From Amanita rubescens (lineage: Eukaryota; Basidiomycota; Agaricomycetes; Agaricales; Amanitaceae), in NCBI GenBank assembly GCA_015039365.1, contig WION01000255.1, forward strand, positions 1-64,000: a stretch of DNA of 64,000 nt. The letters are read 5' to 3'. Below the pieces are notes generated by a model, which saw nothing but the letters and a program-made list of their open reading frames with translations, was not told the DNA's origin and did no database searches. A program made the translations under genes and the position numbers. Below, one piece after another: positions 37,101 through 48,241 of this stretch; the first letter of the stretch is position 1, and each line of letters starts with the position of its first letter.

Positions 37101-39579
37101 CAACGATTCCGATTCCACCGTCTTGACCTTGACCGTCTCCTCAAGAGAGCTGCTTTGTTGACGTAACCCCTCCAAATTAGATAATAGACTGTTAAATTCT
37201 TGCTGCAATGTTGCCAATGAGCGATCTCGGATGTTGAGTTCGCTGTGGGAGGCATTGAGTGAACTGCGGAGGTGATTGATCTCTTTGTCCTTCCGTTCGA
37301 AATCCCCAAGTGCGACAGAAAGCGCTTGCTCCCGTTCTTCGAGCGTGGAATTTGCCGTTTGTAAACGAACCGCCGTCTCGGAGAGTTTATCGTCCTTGTA
37401 CTTGGTCTGCTCCTTCTCCAGGTGCAACTGCTCGGTTACGGTATCGTAGGATTTCTTCAGCTCGGCAAGATCCCGCTCAATCTTCCTGATTTCTTCCACC
37501 TGCTTCTTCACCGTCTCCTGCATCTCCGAGGACTGGCCGACCAATGTTTCTCTCTGCTTCTCCGTATTTTTCAGGACACTCTGCGAGTGTTGCAGTGACG
37601 AATTCAGAGAAACTATGGTCACGAGCTTCTGGGAAATGTCGCTGCGTGCCTCGTCAAGCAAATTCTGCAACTTGTCACGTTCGGCAGCGGTGGAGTCTAG
37701 CGTCCCCTCGATTTCGTCTTTCTGCGCTTCCACGGTCGCCTGCCTCTCTACTGACTGCAGCTCCAACGCCTTCTTCTGCTTCTTCAGCTCTGCTACGACG
37801 CTTTGAGAGTGTTGTAACGACGATGACAAAAAGGCGACGGCCTCAGTCTTTTGATAAATGTCACTGTTGGCATCGTCAAGGAGGTTTTGGAGCCTGTAAT
37901 GCTCAGCAGTCGCAGCCTCGAGCGCCTTCTTCGTCTCCTCCAAGTCATGTCCTCGGGTGCGAACGATCCCCTGCGTCTCCTGATGCTCCCTCTGCAGCGT
38001 CCCAATCCGCTGCTTCAGCATCTGCGCCTCCGTTTCGCCCTTCCTAACCTTCCCTTCGAACTCAGAACATTTCTCGTGCGAGTCCCGCAACTGCAGCTTT
38101 AACTGCAGTATCTCGTTGTTTAATTTCGCCGCGTGTTCCTGTTCCTTCAGAAATAGCAGCTTATGAGTATCGTGGTCACCCTCGAGCTGATTTTCTCACC
38201 TTGGTAATGTCATTACGCATGCCGTTCGACTCGAGTCCCCTTTCCTCAGAAATGATCGTAAGCTGAATGAGTTGACTCTTCGTATCCGCCAGCTCTCTCT
38301 CTAACGTCTTAGCATCCTCAATCTGCTTGCTCAGGCGAGACTCGAGCTCGGCCTGTCTAGAAGCTGACGACTGTAGTTCGTTCTCCTTCATCTTTCGCCC
38401 ATCCCCGGCTTCCTTGAGTTGGCTCTTCAACTCCTTAACGGTGTCATCCCTCGCCTTTTCCTCCGAGCGTGAACGATTCAGGTTTTCGCGGAGCGCCGTT
38501 ACCTGCGAGGTTTGCCTTTCGTTCTCCCTCTGAGCATTTTTGAGATCATCCGCTGCTTTCTTCTCCGCCGCTGCAAGTGAGGCCGCGCGTTTCAGAAGCT
38601 CGGCAGACGTCGACTTCGCCTCCGTCGTCTTGACCTTGATCTTCTCCTCTAGAGACCTAATCTGATTGCGTGATACCTCCAGTTCCTGTCGCAACGTCGC
38701 CAACGAGCCATCTCGGGCACCGAGCTCGTTATGAGAGGCACTGAACGAACTGCGGAGGTGATCGATCTCCCTGTCTTTCCGTTCAGAGTCCCCTATCGCG
38801 ACAGAAAGTGCTTGTTCTCGTTCGCCGAGCGCAGTCCGCAAACTATCCAACTCCGTTTCATTGTTCTTTAACTGCTCCTCGAGGGCTCTCTGCGCCTCCA
38901 CCTGTTCATCCCTCGCATGGAGCAGTATCTCGTAAGAGGCTCCCCAATCTGCCAATTTATTCTTCATTTCGGCGTCTTGCTCCTCCAACCGCGTCGCCAA
39001 TCGTTGCTTCAACTCGGCCATCTCTTCTCCCTTCCTCCTCGACTCGTCCAACTCGTTCATAAGCCTTTCCATCTTCTCCGATATTTCACCATCCGTCTCC
39101 TTTAACTTCCCCTCCGCCCTCGATACCCCCTCGTCTTTTGCAACAGCACACCCGCGCTCCTCCTCTATGATCTTCGTCAAAGACGCAATACGTTCCTCTC
39201 GGGCGCGCAAGGCATCCTTAACGTCCTTGATTTCCTTCTGCAGAGATATAGTCTTGACATTCGTAAAATCGCGATTTTCAATGTCCTTGATCTGCCCCTT
39301 TAAAGAAGCAAGATTTCGCTCCCTGAGCCGAATATCAGCCTTTGCGGTGGCAATCTCGCGCTCGAGATCGGATATCTTTGATGCCTGAGCGTTGATATCG
39401 TCCTTGTCCCTCTGTAAATTGGCTTCTAGGCGAAGGATATCCTGGTCCTTCCGCAGTGCCAGTTCTTTGAGATGGCTATTCTCTGAAAGGTGGACGAGGA
39501 TTCGCTGAAGGATGGCTTCGAGGAAGTCATTGACAATACGGAATAAGGAATTCCACATGAAATGAATATGGTGACGCAT
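34188..39579 (-). CDS. CC-A: giant coiled-coil protein with three internal repeats
   Basis: Two exons, 38200-39579 and 34188-38144, give about 1778 residues, nearly all coiled coil. It is a paralogue of CC-D (1039 residues). Compared with CC-D the start codon has become TTG (about 39640), so the first usable ATG is at 39579. The N-terminus (RIVNDFLEAILQRILVHLSE) matches CC-D and has no clear transmembrane helix. The 55-nt intron 38145-38199 corresponds to coding sequence in CC-D. A unit starting with REQALSVALGD is present three times but once in CC-D. The protein ends at a TGA (34188) although ~85 further in-frame codons down to 33930 still match the CC-D C-terminus. Length, lack of any enzyme domain and Lys/Glu richness suggest a filamentous scaffold. 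Function unknown. Confidence 0.72.
34480..38828 (-). repeat. Three tandem ~1.5 kb internal repeats in CC-A
   Basis: The anchor words CAAGTGCGACAGAAAGCGCT (near 35771), the same words near 37307, and a diverged form near 38793 are about 1536 and 1486 nt apart (the second spacing includes the 55-nt intron). Each unit encodes REQALSVALGD-type sequence, AEKKAADDL, LEREL, TKLR-EL-SSL and RGHDLEET-type segments in the same order. Units 1-2 and 2-3 both share long near-identical stretches (YKDDKLSETA, MQETVKKQVEEIRKIERDL). Confidence 0.8.
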
Positions 39580-40379
39580 GTTATAAGGGGAGGGAGCAGG
39601 TAGCGAGAGCAACCCCACGTAGGGAGAGTAGGCGGGTGAGCCAAGTCGCCGGTGCGAGACGTATATAAGGAAAGGGCATGTCGTCCTCGTGCATGGGAAC
39701 TGGAATTAATGGCCAATCTTCTGAACGGGGTGTGAGGGCTACGTGTGACTTGTGTGTTGGGGAGTTGATTAACCAGCCCGGCGGCGCGTCCTCGGAACAC
39801 GTTCAATTAAAATCATCTCTCTTGGGAGGTCCCGCGCCAAATCTGCAAATGTGATGTCAATATCTATGTCATATCTAACAGGTATTGCAAGTAGCACTTA
39901 CTACACGAAAAAATCGCGTGTATGGCGCGTAGACTGACATGCAGCTTCATCGTGGAATGATAGACGCGCGCAGCTTTAGGAGTAGTATCTATGAATAGGC
40001 TGTAGCACAGCCACCACGTTTTGATCACAGACGCGCTGACGTGTTGCATTGCCTTTTGCGGTGACGCTTTCATCAACTTGGCACAGCCACCACGTGCGTG
40101 ACGCACAGCCTCAGGCTTACCGTGACAGCAAAGTCTATCTTTGCGGTTTCGCCAATGAGTCACCGTCTTTCATTCGAAATCAATCTTCCGTCGAATCCGA
40201 TTATCTCTTTGAGTGGAATGGAGGTAGCTTGAGAAGCGAAATTTTCATCGTATGGACATTGTCCTCGGAGAAATGTCTGTTTTCCTTTTCGAGGCACTCG
40301 CTTCATAAGGGAACACCTCTTATCGGCCGTCTAAGGCACTGCCGTGACTTAACCTTCCACTCATACGTGTTTCCATGCC
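39580..40379. promoter_or_regulatory. CC-A upstream region, shared with CC-D
   Basis: The 500 bp in front of CC-A matches the region in front of CC-D (59700-60010): GTCATATCTAACAGGTATTG then CACTTACTACAC occur in both, as do GAGGGCTAC(G/A)TGTG and GGGGA(G/C)TTGATTAA. The two genes therefore share a promoter-bearing duplication. The remaining part belongs to the divergent Hsp70-like gene. Confidence 0.6.
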
Positions 40380-42188
40380 ATGGCGTCCCCATCACCCCAT
40401 CAAGATCGTCAACGAAAACTGGTCATTGCTTTCGATGTAGGTACAAACTTTAGCAGTGTTAGTTACAGGTAAGTCGCATTTTCCGCCAGATAATGATTGG
40501 TTCAAGCGTTGTCATGTCATTAGCACTTTGGGACCTGGAATGCGGCCTGATATTTGTGGGGTAAACAGGTTCTTCCTTTTTATTAAAGTCACACGGAGCA
40601 ACGACTGATTGTTGCATAGGTTTCCAGGCCAAATTCAGGGAAAATCGGAAATCCCTTCAGTGCTTTATTATGATGTAAAGGGCGTGGTTCAGGCTATCGG
40701 TGCTGAAGCTGTCCAAGAGTACATGGACGAAATTGCTAATGATAGTGGATGGAAAAAAGTATCCTTGTATGTGTTATTTTGTGACTAGATCGAGGGCCGT
40801 CGCTCATTGGAATTTGGCTCTTGCCTTAGGTTCAAGCGGCACCTGAGTCCGAACGCAAACAAGTTGGCCTTTGTAAACAACGCCATAGCACCCCTCCCGG
40901 ACGGTGTAACGGCGGTTGATATATTCGCCGACCTATTACGATATCTGTATCGTTGCACGAAGATGTATTTCGAGGAGTCCCACGCCTCAGGAGACTCATC
41001 ATGGGCATCTCTCGAGAAGAGCTCGGATTTTGTATTAACCTATCCAAATGATTGGGGGAGGTTCCAGCGAAACCAGCTGAAGAGAGCAGCGGTCAAGGCT
41101 GGATTAGTGTCCGATATGCGTACAGCGAGCTCACGGATATCCTTCGTGACAGAGGGTGAAGCAGTCCTTGACTATTGCATCTGGAGTGGGCTTTCAAGCG
41201 AGGCACTCAAGGTTTGATCTCTATTTGAATTGAATATTCTACTGCTATACCTACGACAGGATGGGAAAGGCGTTATCGTGGTCGACGCAGGTTTGGCCTT
41301 GTCCCTCGTTTGGAATGTTCATAAGTTAGATCCCTATTTTTAGGATGCGAGACGATAGAAATCAGTGCATATGCGCGAAGTTCTTCGTCAGACAATGCGT
41401 TTAAAGAAATTGTGGCACCTCAACGTGAGTCGTTTCGCCCCCTTCACCTAACCATGATTCTCATGATGTTCAGGCCACGCGAAAGGATCCATCTTTGTCA
41501 CGCTTAATGCAGAGAGCTTCCTCAAAGGTAGGCGTGAAAGATCTTCTGTCACAGCCAGGTTACATGATGTCTAGATCATCTTCGTGATTCCGATTTCTCA
41601 GGAGATGAGGAAATCAAACGCATGATAAAGCAGCTCGACAAGTATATCCTATCCTTTCGAAGTAGCGAAGACGATCAGTTCATTAAATTTGGAAGCTTGC
41701 GTGATAACGACCCCTCGAAGGGGATTCATTCTGGCCAGCTGAGATTAGCGGGGCGCGTATATTTCTCTTGAATTACTACTCAAACGATTGATTGTACAAT
41801 ATTATAGGTCTGATGTTGCCCGCTTTTTCACTCCATCATTACAGTGCATTTGTGAAACGATACTAGAAATGAAAGACAATTCGAAAATACCTATCGCGGT
41901 AATTTATTTCACGTTTAGATACCATCTGTGTCCTTAATAGCTCTACAGTCCATGCTCTTTGTCGGAAGCTTCTCGAAGAGTGATTACTTGTATAACCAGA
42001 TAGATGAAGCCATTCGGCATCATGGAATTGATGTTTTTAGGCCACTAGAACATGGGCAATTGTAAGAACGTTCACTTTTGTTGATGAAAGTGACAAATGA
42101 ACACTAATGAACATCCAGGAATAAAGCCATCGTCAGCGGCGCTATATCATCACGTCAGTTAAAAACCTGGGGTAAGGTCGGGGCATAA
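40380..42188 (+). CDS. Hsp70-like (HSPA12-type) ATPase, C-terminally truncated
   Basis: Exons start at the ATG at 40380 and run 40380-40468, 40524-40568, 40620-40766, 40830-41211, 41260-41290, 41344-41424, 41474-41527, 41575 onward. The actin-like ATPase fold is recognisable: phosphate-1 loop VIAFDVGTNFSSVSYS, RFPGQ, FVLTYPNDWGRFQRNQLKRA, phosphate-2 loop VVDAGCETIEISAY (family DAGGGT, here two glycines changed), and the adenosine loop MLFVGSFSKSDYL. The intron near 41755 can only be spliced in frame with a GC donor (GCGCGT, probably from GTGCGT). The protein ends GAISSRQLKTWGKVGA at 42188, where homologues go on for about 130 residues. Nucleotide binding is doubtful. The neighbouring kinase K4 is convergent with it. 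Confidence 0.7.
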
Positions 42189-42479
42189 ATATATCACGAC
42201 CGCATGAAGACTACAACAATCGGTTTCAACGAAGCGCGCCTTCATAAGTACATACTTGCGGACGATCATAATTTCATTACCATGAAAATACTTTATAAGT
42301 GCACACCGGGCGCAGTACGTTCTAGAAGAGAAGATGCTAATGCCAGCGGGAATAGCAACGAGGCGATGTAAAACAAATTTCACCCTGAGGCTCATTCCCG
42401 TACGCTACTCGTGTTTTCTCTACTTGGTAGGTCCACGCAATCCAAGCCACTTTTAAACCTCGTCAACACCTGACATGTT

Positions 42480-44115
42480 TCAAATCTTCAGCACTGATTG
42501 ATGCCGCCAAGGTAACGTTTTTCCAAGTATCACTACACCTTCCAGAAGCTCTGGTAATAGTCTTGTCCGTTTTTCCGACCACCGAAAGGGTTTGAGCATT
42601 GTAAATGGTGGATCTAGAAATGCGTCAGTTGGGCACACGTTCTCAAGCTGTTTCCAACCTTCAGCACTTTCATTGAAGCTTCCAACGTCATCCCCACAGA
42701 ACGTTCGAGTATTGGTTGAGTGAGACTGGTGTTTACATAGACCAGTCAGATGTTCCAAGACATCTTTCATACTTGGCCGTTTCGTCGCTTCCCTCATCCA
42801 GCAACGCTGAATCATGTCCCACGCCTCATCACCCAAAGGCGGCAGATCTAGCCGAGGCGGAAGTTCGCCTCGAAAGATGAGGGCCAAGATTTGTCCGTCG
42901 TTCCTGTAAGCAAAAGGTATGCTATCGTAATGAATCTGGACAATTTAGCAAGAGCGCCAACATCTCGATGTATAACTTACTTCATAATAAAGACATCCAA
43001 ATGCGTAGACGTCCGACATTTGCGTTCTGGTCGGAACATCGCCGAAAGGCTGGTCATTATCCTGGGAGAATCCAAATAACTCTGGCGCTGCAAAGTTTGG
43101 ATGTAGCGCGCCGGTCCGGCTATTTGTAGCTTCAGAGAGTCGTGTTAATCCAAAATCGGCGATTTGGACATGAAGGCTGTCATCCAACAGAACGTTGTCC
43201 TGAAGAGAAGAGTCAGAACTTGAACGCGCTATGTTTCAGGTAGAATACCCCGCGGAGATCACGCCTTCTGAGTGAATGTATTTAATGCCTTCGGCCACTT
43301 CTAGCATCTGCCATAGGGATGAGCGTCAATGAAGACTCAAGAACCGAAGGTAGAAAAGCCCATACACGTTTTTCTATCTCGGATACCGACGGATTTGCTG
43401 TCTTCCTCCATTGAGCTAAAGTGCCATTCCTCATATAGGGCGAGACAAGGAAAAGTTGCGATGCCGTGCTGCTCTGCAGTTCATAGATTCCGAAAAATGG
43501 TAACACAAACTTGTGCTTGAGCGATCGCCACATCAACGCCTCCCGACAAAAGGCCTATCAGAATAACAATTAACAATGATGTTCCGGAAACCACGTGAGT
43601 GACTTACGACGTTGTTATTGGGTTTGTATAACACTTTTAGCGCAACGGCTCTCCCTTGTAGCTCGCCCCCGAATACACGCCCAAACCCACCACCACCAAT
43701 GTAATCTCGCTCGTTTGGCATGCTGACCCCAGTCACGACCAATGACTGTGGAATCACGGGCGTCCTTGCTATGATTTTGAGTATCAACCGTCTTGCTCGC
43801 CCATTCATGTCCAATGTTGTTGCAGGGGGAGCCGATAAGTGACGGTCGCAAAGAAGTTGAAGCATGAGATCCAATAGATTCGCGACGTCCGAGGTCTGGC
43901 TTAGTTGTTCCGCAACGCTGACGTAGTCTTCTCGCGATAATAGATCACAAACAAGGCCGGTAGTCGTTTCGTTTACGATGGACTTGGTGGACGATGTGAG
44001 CTATGAATTATTTAATGGAGGAAGTTACGTTCTTTTATACAATGTTGCTCACCTTGTGATTGTTGAGTATGAAGAGCAGCGACGAGAGGACATGGCTGCT
44101 GGGATCAAGCAGCAT
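42480..44115 (-). CDS. K4: TKL pseudokinase with a coiled-coil-family tail
   Basis: Exons 44053-44115, 43608-44000, 43366-43554, 43263-43307, 42981-43199 and 42480-42935 give 454 residues; the sizes of exons 2 and 3 (393 and 189 nt) equal those of K3. Glycine loop GGGGFGRVF and VALKVLY are intact, as are DFG, FAAPELF and SDVYAFG. But 10 nt are missing from the catalytic loop: K3 has GVVHGDLRG, here the exon reads HSEGV then a frameshift. If the GTGATC at 43262 is used as donor, the frame is restored (HSEG joined to DNVLLDDS) and the product lacks the catalytic Asp. The C-terminus (CGDDVGSFNES, LPELLEGVVILGKTLPWRHQ) matches the tails of CC-B and CC-C. It is either a pseudogene or a pseudokinase. 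Confidence 0.75.
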
Positions 44116-44737
44116 GTTGTACGGCGCCTGTGGACCCGTTCCGAATTGAGAGTGAGGTAGGAAGGATAATGTTGTCCGTTCCAATGAGGCTCAAACTTGA
44201 CCGTGACCAGAGTCGGACTGCGGTGGATTCGGAAGAGGCTGGGGTCATCCAGATCAACGCACAGCATGGCCATAGAAGCTGTACAAGATATTTCTCAGCG
44301 CTTAAAGGTGACAGTGACATTTACAGCATCATATGAACGAATGCCAAGCAGGGTTCGAGCTTCCAAAAATAGAAACACTACCGTAGACGATAAACGGAAG
44401 CTGTGAATATTGAATCTTGACATGTCTTACAGCCGGTCATCGTCTATCGCTAGAGCGTGGCACTCATATCCGACGCAGTACGTAGTACTAGGGACGTACA
44501 AATAGACGTCAACGACTCGTCGAAGCGGGGACGTACAAATAGATGTAAGCAACACGTCACAAATCTGGATTCCGATCGTACCGGCTAACTGGCAACTGAT
44601 TGGACAAAATGACCCAAGCCGATCAACTCGAGAGTATAAGGTTGCACAGGCTCGCTCGTTATGGAAACAACAATGAACATTCGCCTCATATAGGACACAG
44701 AACCGCTTTGCGCGCTCACATCTAAGTTACTACCATA
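44116..44737. promoter_or_regulatory. Divergent promoter between K4 and C3
   Basis: Shared upstream region of two diverging genes. It contains a direct repeat, GGGACGTACAAATAGA, at about 44491 and 44528, and CGCTTTGCGCGCTCA just before the C3 start as in front of C2. Confidence 0.4.
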
Positions 44738-47672
44738 ATGCCCCCCATCAGAGGTGACAAAGTCAAGGCCGTTCGAATTTCTTCCGATCGTGGCACACCT
44801 TCAGCCAGACCAGCAGTGTCGGATTCATCACCTGATGACGACTGGATTTGGAGCGCTTTGGATACTGCGAGAAACGCAGCGATGACCAACGACCTCGCAC
44901 ATATTCCATCTATCAAAAACATCGTGGATGTCTTTACGCGGATGTTGGAACGTCTTCACGTGAATTGGCTCACCGCTCTACGTGCATTAGTTTGCTCATC
45001 CTCCACAGGCAATGAAAAAGAATAGAGACGACTTTTGTGCCATCACTAATGAGATCGTGAGTCTTATTGAATCAGTTGTTCGGTATGCAAGGGAGCGCGA
45101 TCCGGTGTGCGAGAGATATAAGGGAGTATGTGATGATTTCCTGAGGTGAGTATATCCGTCGTCCGGGTTTCAAATCTATGCTAACTGGAAAATAGTACTA
45201 TATCAAGCATGCAATCTGAAATGGAGCAGATACTTGGGACCCCCACTAAGCGCTCACCGAAATCGAAGGCATTCCAAACGGTTCTATCTTCTTACCAATT
45301 CCGAGTCAGCTGCCTGCGCAGGGATCTCCAGGTACCAATGTGGAAAATTGATTGTAGATGATTAACAAAGCGATGCGACAGGCGTTGACGCATTCTTCAC
45401 CGGTACCATCGTCGTCGGGTTTACTCTCAAACTCTCGGGGAATCGCGATTTCGGGAGGAACGTTCACGGAGATTCAAGGCAACCAATATGTGCGCCAGAC
45501 TTATCCCTTCTGCATGATGCTAACGACTTCATTCGTAGATCTTCCATCGTGATGGAACCGCGAATATTCAAACGTTACTCAATGATGTGACAGGGAGAAT
45601 GGATGATCTTGATTTCTCAGATGTATGCTTATTGATATCGTCCCGTGTTGGAGCTGACATGCAGTAGTACAGTGTCCTTAAATATGGTGATCTTCGAGCC
45701 ATCAGCACGCCACGGAGAAGATATCAAAGAACCCGGCCTCACGATGTCAATGAACAGGACCCATTCCAGGAATACACTGTTGTCATTCACAATCAGATCA
45801 TGACTGCTAGAACTTACAGAGGGAAATCTGCTTTACGAGTGAGTGTTATCGCAAACTTATATGCCGGTATGGAGGTCATATTATAGTAGTCTTTTAAGAA
45901 TGATGCTAAAATGTTTCTGGAACACAATTTTCGGCGAGTCACGTCGTCTTTGTCAGTGGAGATCATGCATTCTCATAGATTCATGAAGACATCAGCATCT
46001 TGCTCAGCTTTTTGGCGCTTGTTTGTCTAACAAAGTGCCTACCCTGGTATTCCATGGCGGTGCGATCCTTCTAAACTTCGTGTCAGATGTCCTGTATCTG
46101 ATATATATTTGGAGAACGTAAACCTTTGCCTCGGCGGGAGTCCTGGCTTCGACGGTTTCAGATGGTATGTCACTGTGACTTGCAAGCAGTTTGTTACCTT
46201 ATAGGCGGAAATGTACAGCAAGGGGAACTCCAGGTTAGGAACAAAGTGTCCAAAAACTTTCATCTGAGCTTCCTGTCTTTAAGGCTGCTTTTCGCCATCT
46301 CATGCAAGAGCTTCAGCTCGGCCGTCTTCCGAGTACTATACAACTTACATCTGAGGGTCAGCTCCTTTGTTCCACCTCCATACGACAGACTCGGAAACGT
46401 TACATTCTTCCTGAATCCGTGAACTTTAATAATTGCGGCTGTCATATTTATATCGACAATTGTCAGCGTTTACAAGTATCCATCGTGCGTTTTCTTGTTA
46501 ACCGTATCTTGATGCAAATGTTTCTTGCACTCAGGAACCTGCAGCTGCAAACAGTTCCATTTCCTGGAGCAGGTATGATGGAGTTACCAAACTTGTCTTC
46601 GCATGACACATATGCAATGAAGGATGCTTTACTGTCTAATGGAATTATATCAGATAGGTATCAGATCGACAAAAAAGCATGTTTACTTGCGATATATGGT
46701 TTTCTAATTGGGAGGGATTGCGTCAATTATTTTTCACCGCCGGTCATGTTGATCTCGCCAACGAGGCATTCCAGGGCTGCGCGACTCACTTTCAACCGTG
46801 AATATCGCTTCACGTGGTATGGTTGGAGCATCGACGACGATGAATTGGATGTTGAAGTGTCTCAGGTAGCTATCGACAATATCTCTTGGACGTGGTAAGT
46901 CAAGAACGCGATTATCAAAATCATTATATTGACGCCCTCAAGTTTTACCATACCCCGTAATGTTTCGTCCGCATATCAAGCAGGACACCCAGCTATCTGC
47001 TGCCGATCGAAGTTTGATGCTCCATCGTTATATCTCGAAACGTTCCTTGCACAGCGCGAACGAATATTGTCCCAAATCCGATTATCATGCACTACTTGCA
47101 TGGATGTAGTGATAGGTAAGCAGGAAAAGTTTAGGATAGCTCTCCACTTATGAAATGACTCTGATCAGTGACGGACGTAAATTGCAAGATCTCCTTCCAG
47201 AGCTGCTTCTCTCCGACATCACCCTTTCCGGCCTCACCAGCAGTATTTTTATTTGTTAAGGACCTTCAGGACGTTGATGACGCGTTCGAAATATCATGGT
47301 TTTGGGCAGAGGATCAAAAAGGGTTGAAACGTCTTAGCCCAGCTGACATGGACGCATTAGGACTGGGCGAGCTTCATCAGTCGAAAATCTACTGTTAAGG
47401 CGTGGAGCCTGCTGGGTGAGATATCGGAGGACCCTACGCGTCTTTCATGAGATATTTGGGTTTGCCCCCGATTCACCCGATATTCCCCGTTTCTTGGACT
47501 TACCTGTTGCGTCTGTTGAATGGGATGGTGCGCATTTTTTTTCTTTCCAAATTTAGTCATTTTTTCTAATTTAATTCGTTGTTGGCCATTAGGAGATGAG
47601 GATGGCCCTCTAACGCCTTGGGAAGCAATTACGTTGGACCCGAGGGATATTCGCGAAGGGGCTGACACCTGA
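44738..47672 (+). pseudogene. C3: decayed orphan kinase-like family gene
   Basis: The exon plan and splice sites of C2 are kept: start MPPIRGDKVKAV, helical region, SGGTFTEIQGNQY, the LKYGDLRAIS exon, LTFNREYRFTWYGW and the terminal PLTPWEAI ending at the TGA at 47672. Lesions: a one-base insertion relative to C2 between about 45940 and 45985, which destroys the LRHP...LQLFG segment and brings a TGA into the ancestral frame; a loss of about 30 nt in the exon near 46115; and a one-base insertion at about 47390 (SKIYC then TAA). The introns are still well formed. It pairs convergently with CC-B. Confidence 0.75.
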
Positions 47673-48241
47673 AAACGAGGTAGGCGTTTGAAAAGTCAAA
47701 TTTCGCCACAATCCTATGGGTTTGGACCCTCATAGTTCTCGGAATAAATGTTTGTAGTATCACCATCATTTTGTAATATCTTTTCGAAAAGAATTGGCCA
47801 AGTTGTAATTTGACGGTATGGCAGAAGTAATGGTCCAAAAGTTTAACAATGACTCAGACCCTTGTATTGTAATAGGTACATTGACAATACGGTAGTTTGG
47901 CGTTCCATGTATCTGAGCTCAAAGAGACCTTTAATTGAGTCATACTCATTAGGTACGGAAGGGTGATAGGCAGGGAGAAAAAGAAAGGAAGAAATAGCGC
48001 TCGTTGTGCGAAGTACAACCAGCGGGCGATGATGACACACAAAGTCGACGTCAAGATCCGGGGCGAATTCAGAGGTATGATCTCTGATCGTCACCGTTGG
48101 TCGCTTGGGCATGGACGAATACGACGAATAAGACTGTACCAGCCATATATATGAAGTATGCGTAAAGTTGAAGCTATTTGCATACGTAGAAGCAAAAGAG
48201 GCGATATCGAGATCTAATACAGAGAGTTTGCCCTACCATTC
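47673..48241 (-). other. Spacer between C3 and CC-B
   Basis: Part of the duplicated block (matches 19.4-19.83 kb in places). No gene seen. Confidence 0.45.

Noticed and set aside
34952..38102. Many long open frames antisense to CC-A (for example 37544-38047)
   Set aside because: They mirror the repeated coiled-coil codons and recur with the internal repeats; shadows.
45640..45670. In-frame TAG in C3 before TACAGTG
   Set aside because: It is the acceptor of a conserved intron (same position as in C1 and C2), not a stop.
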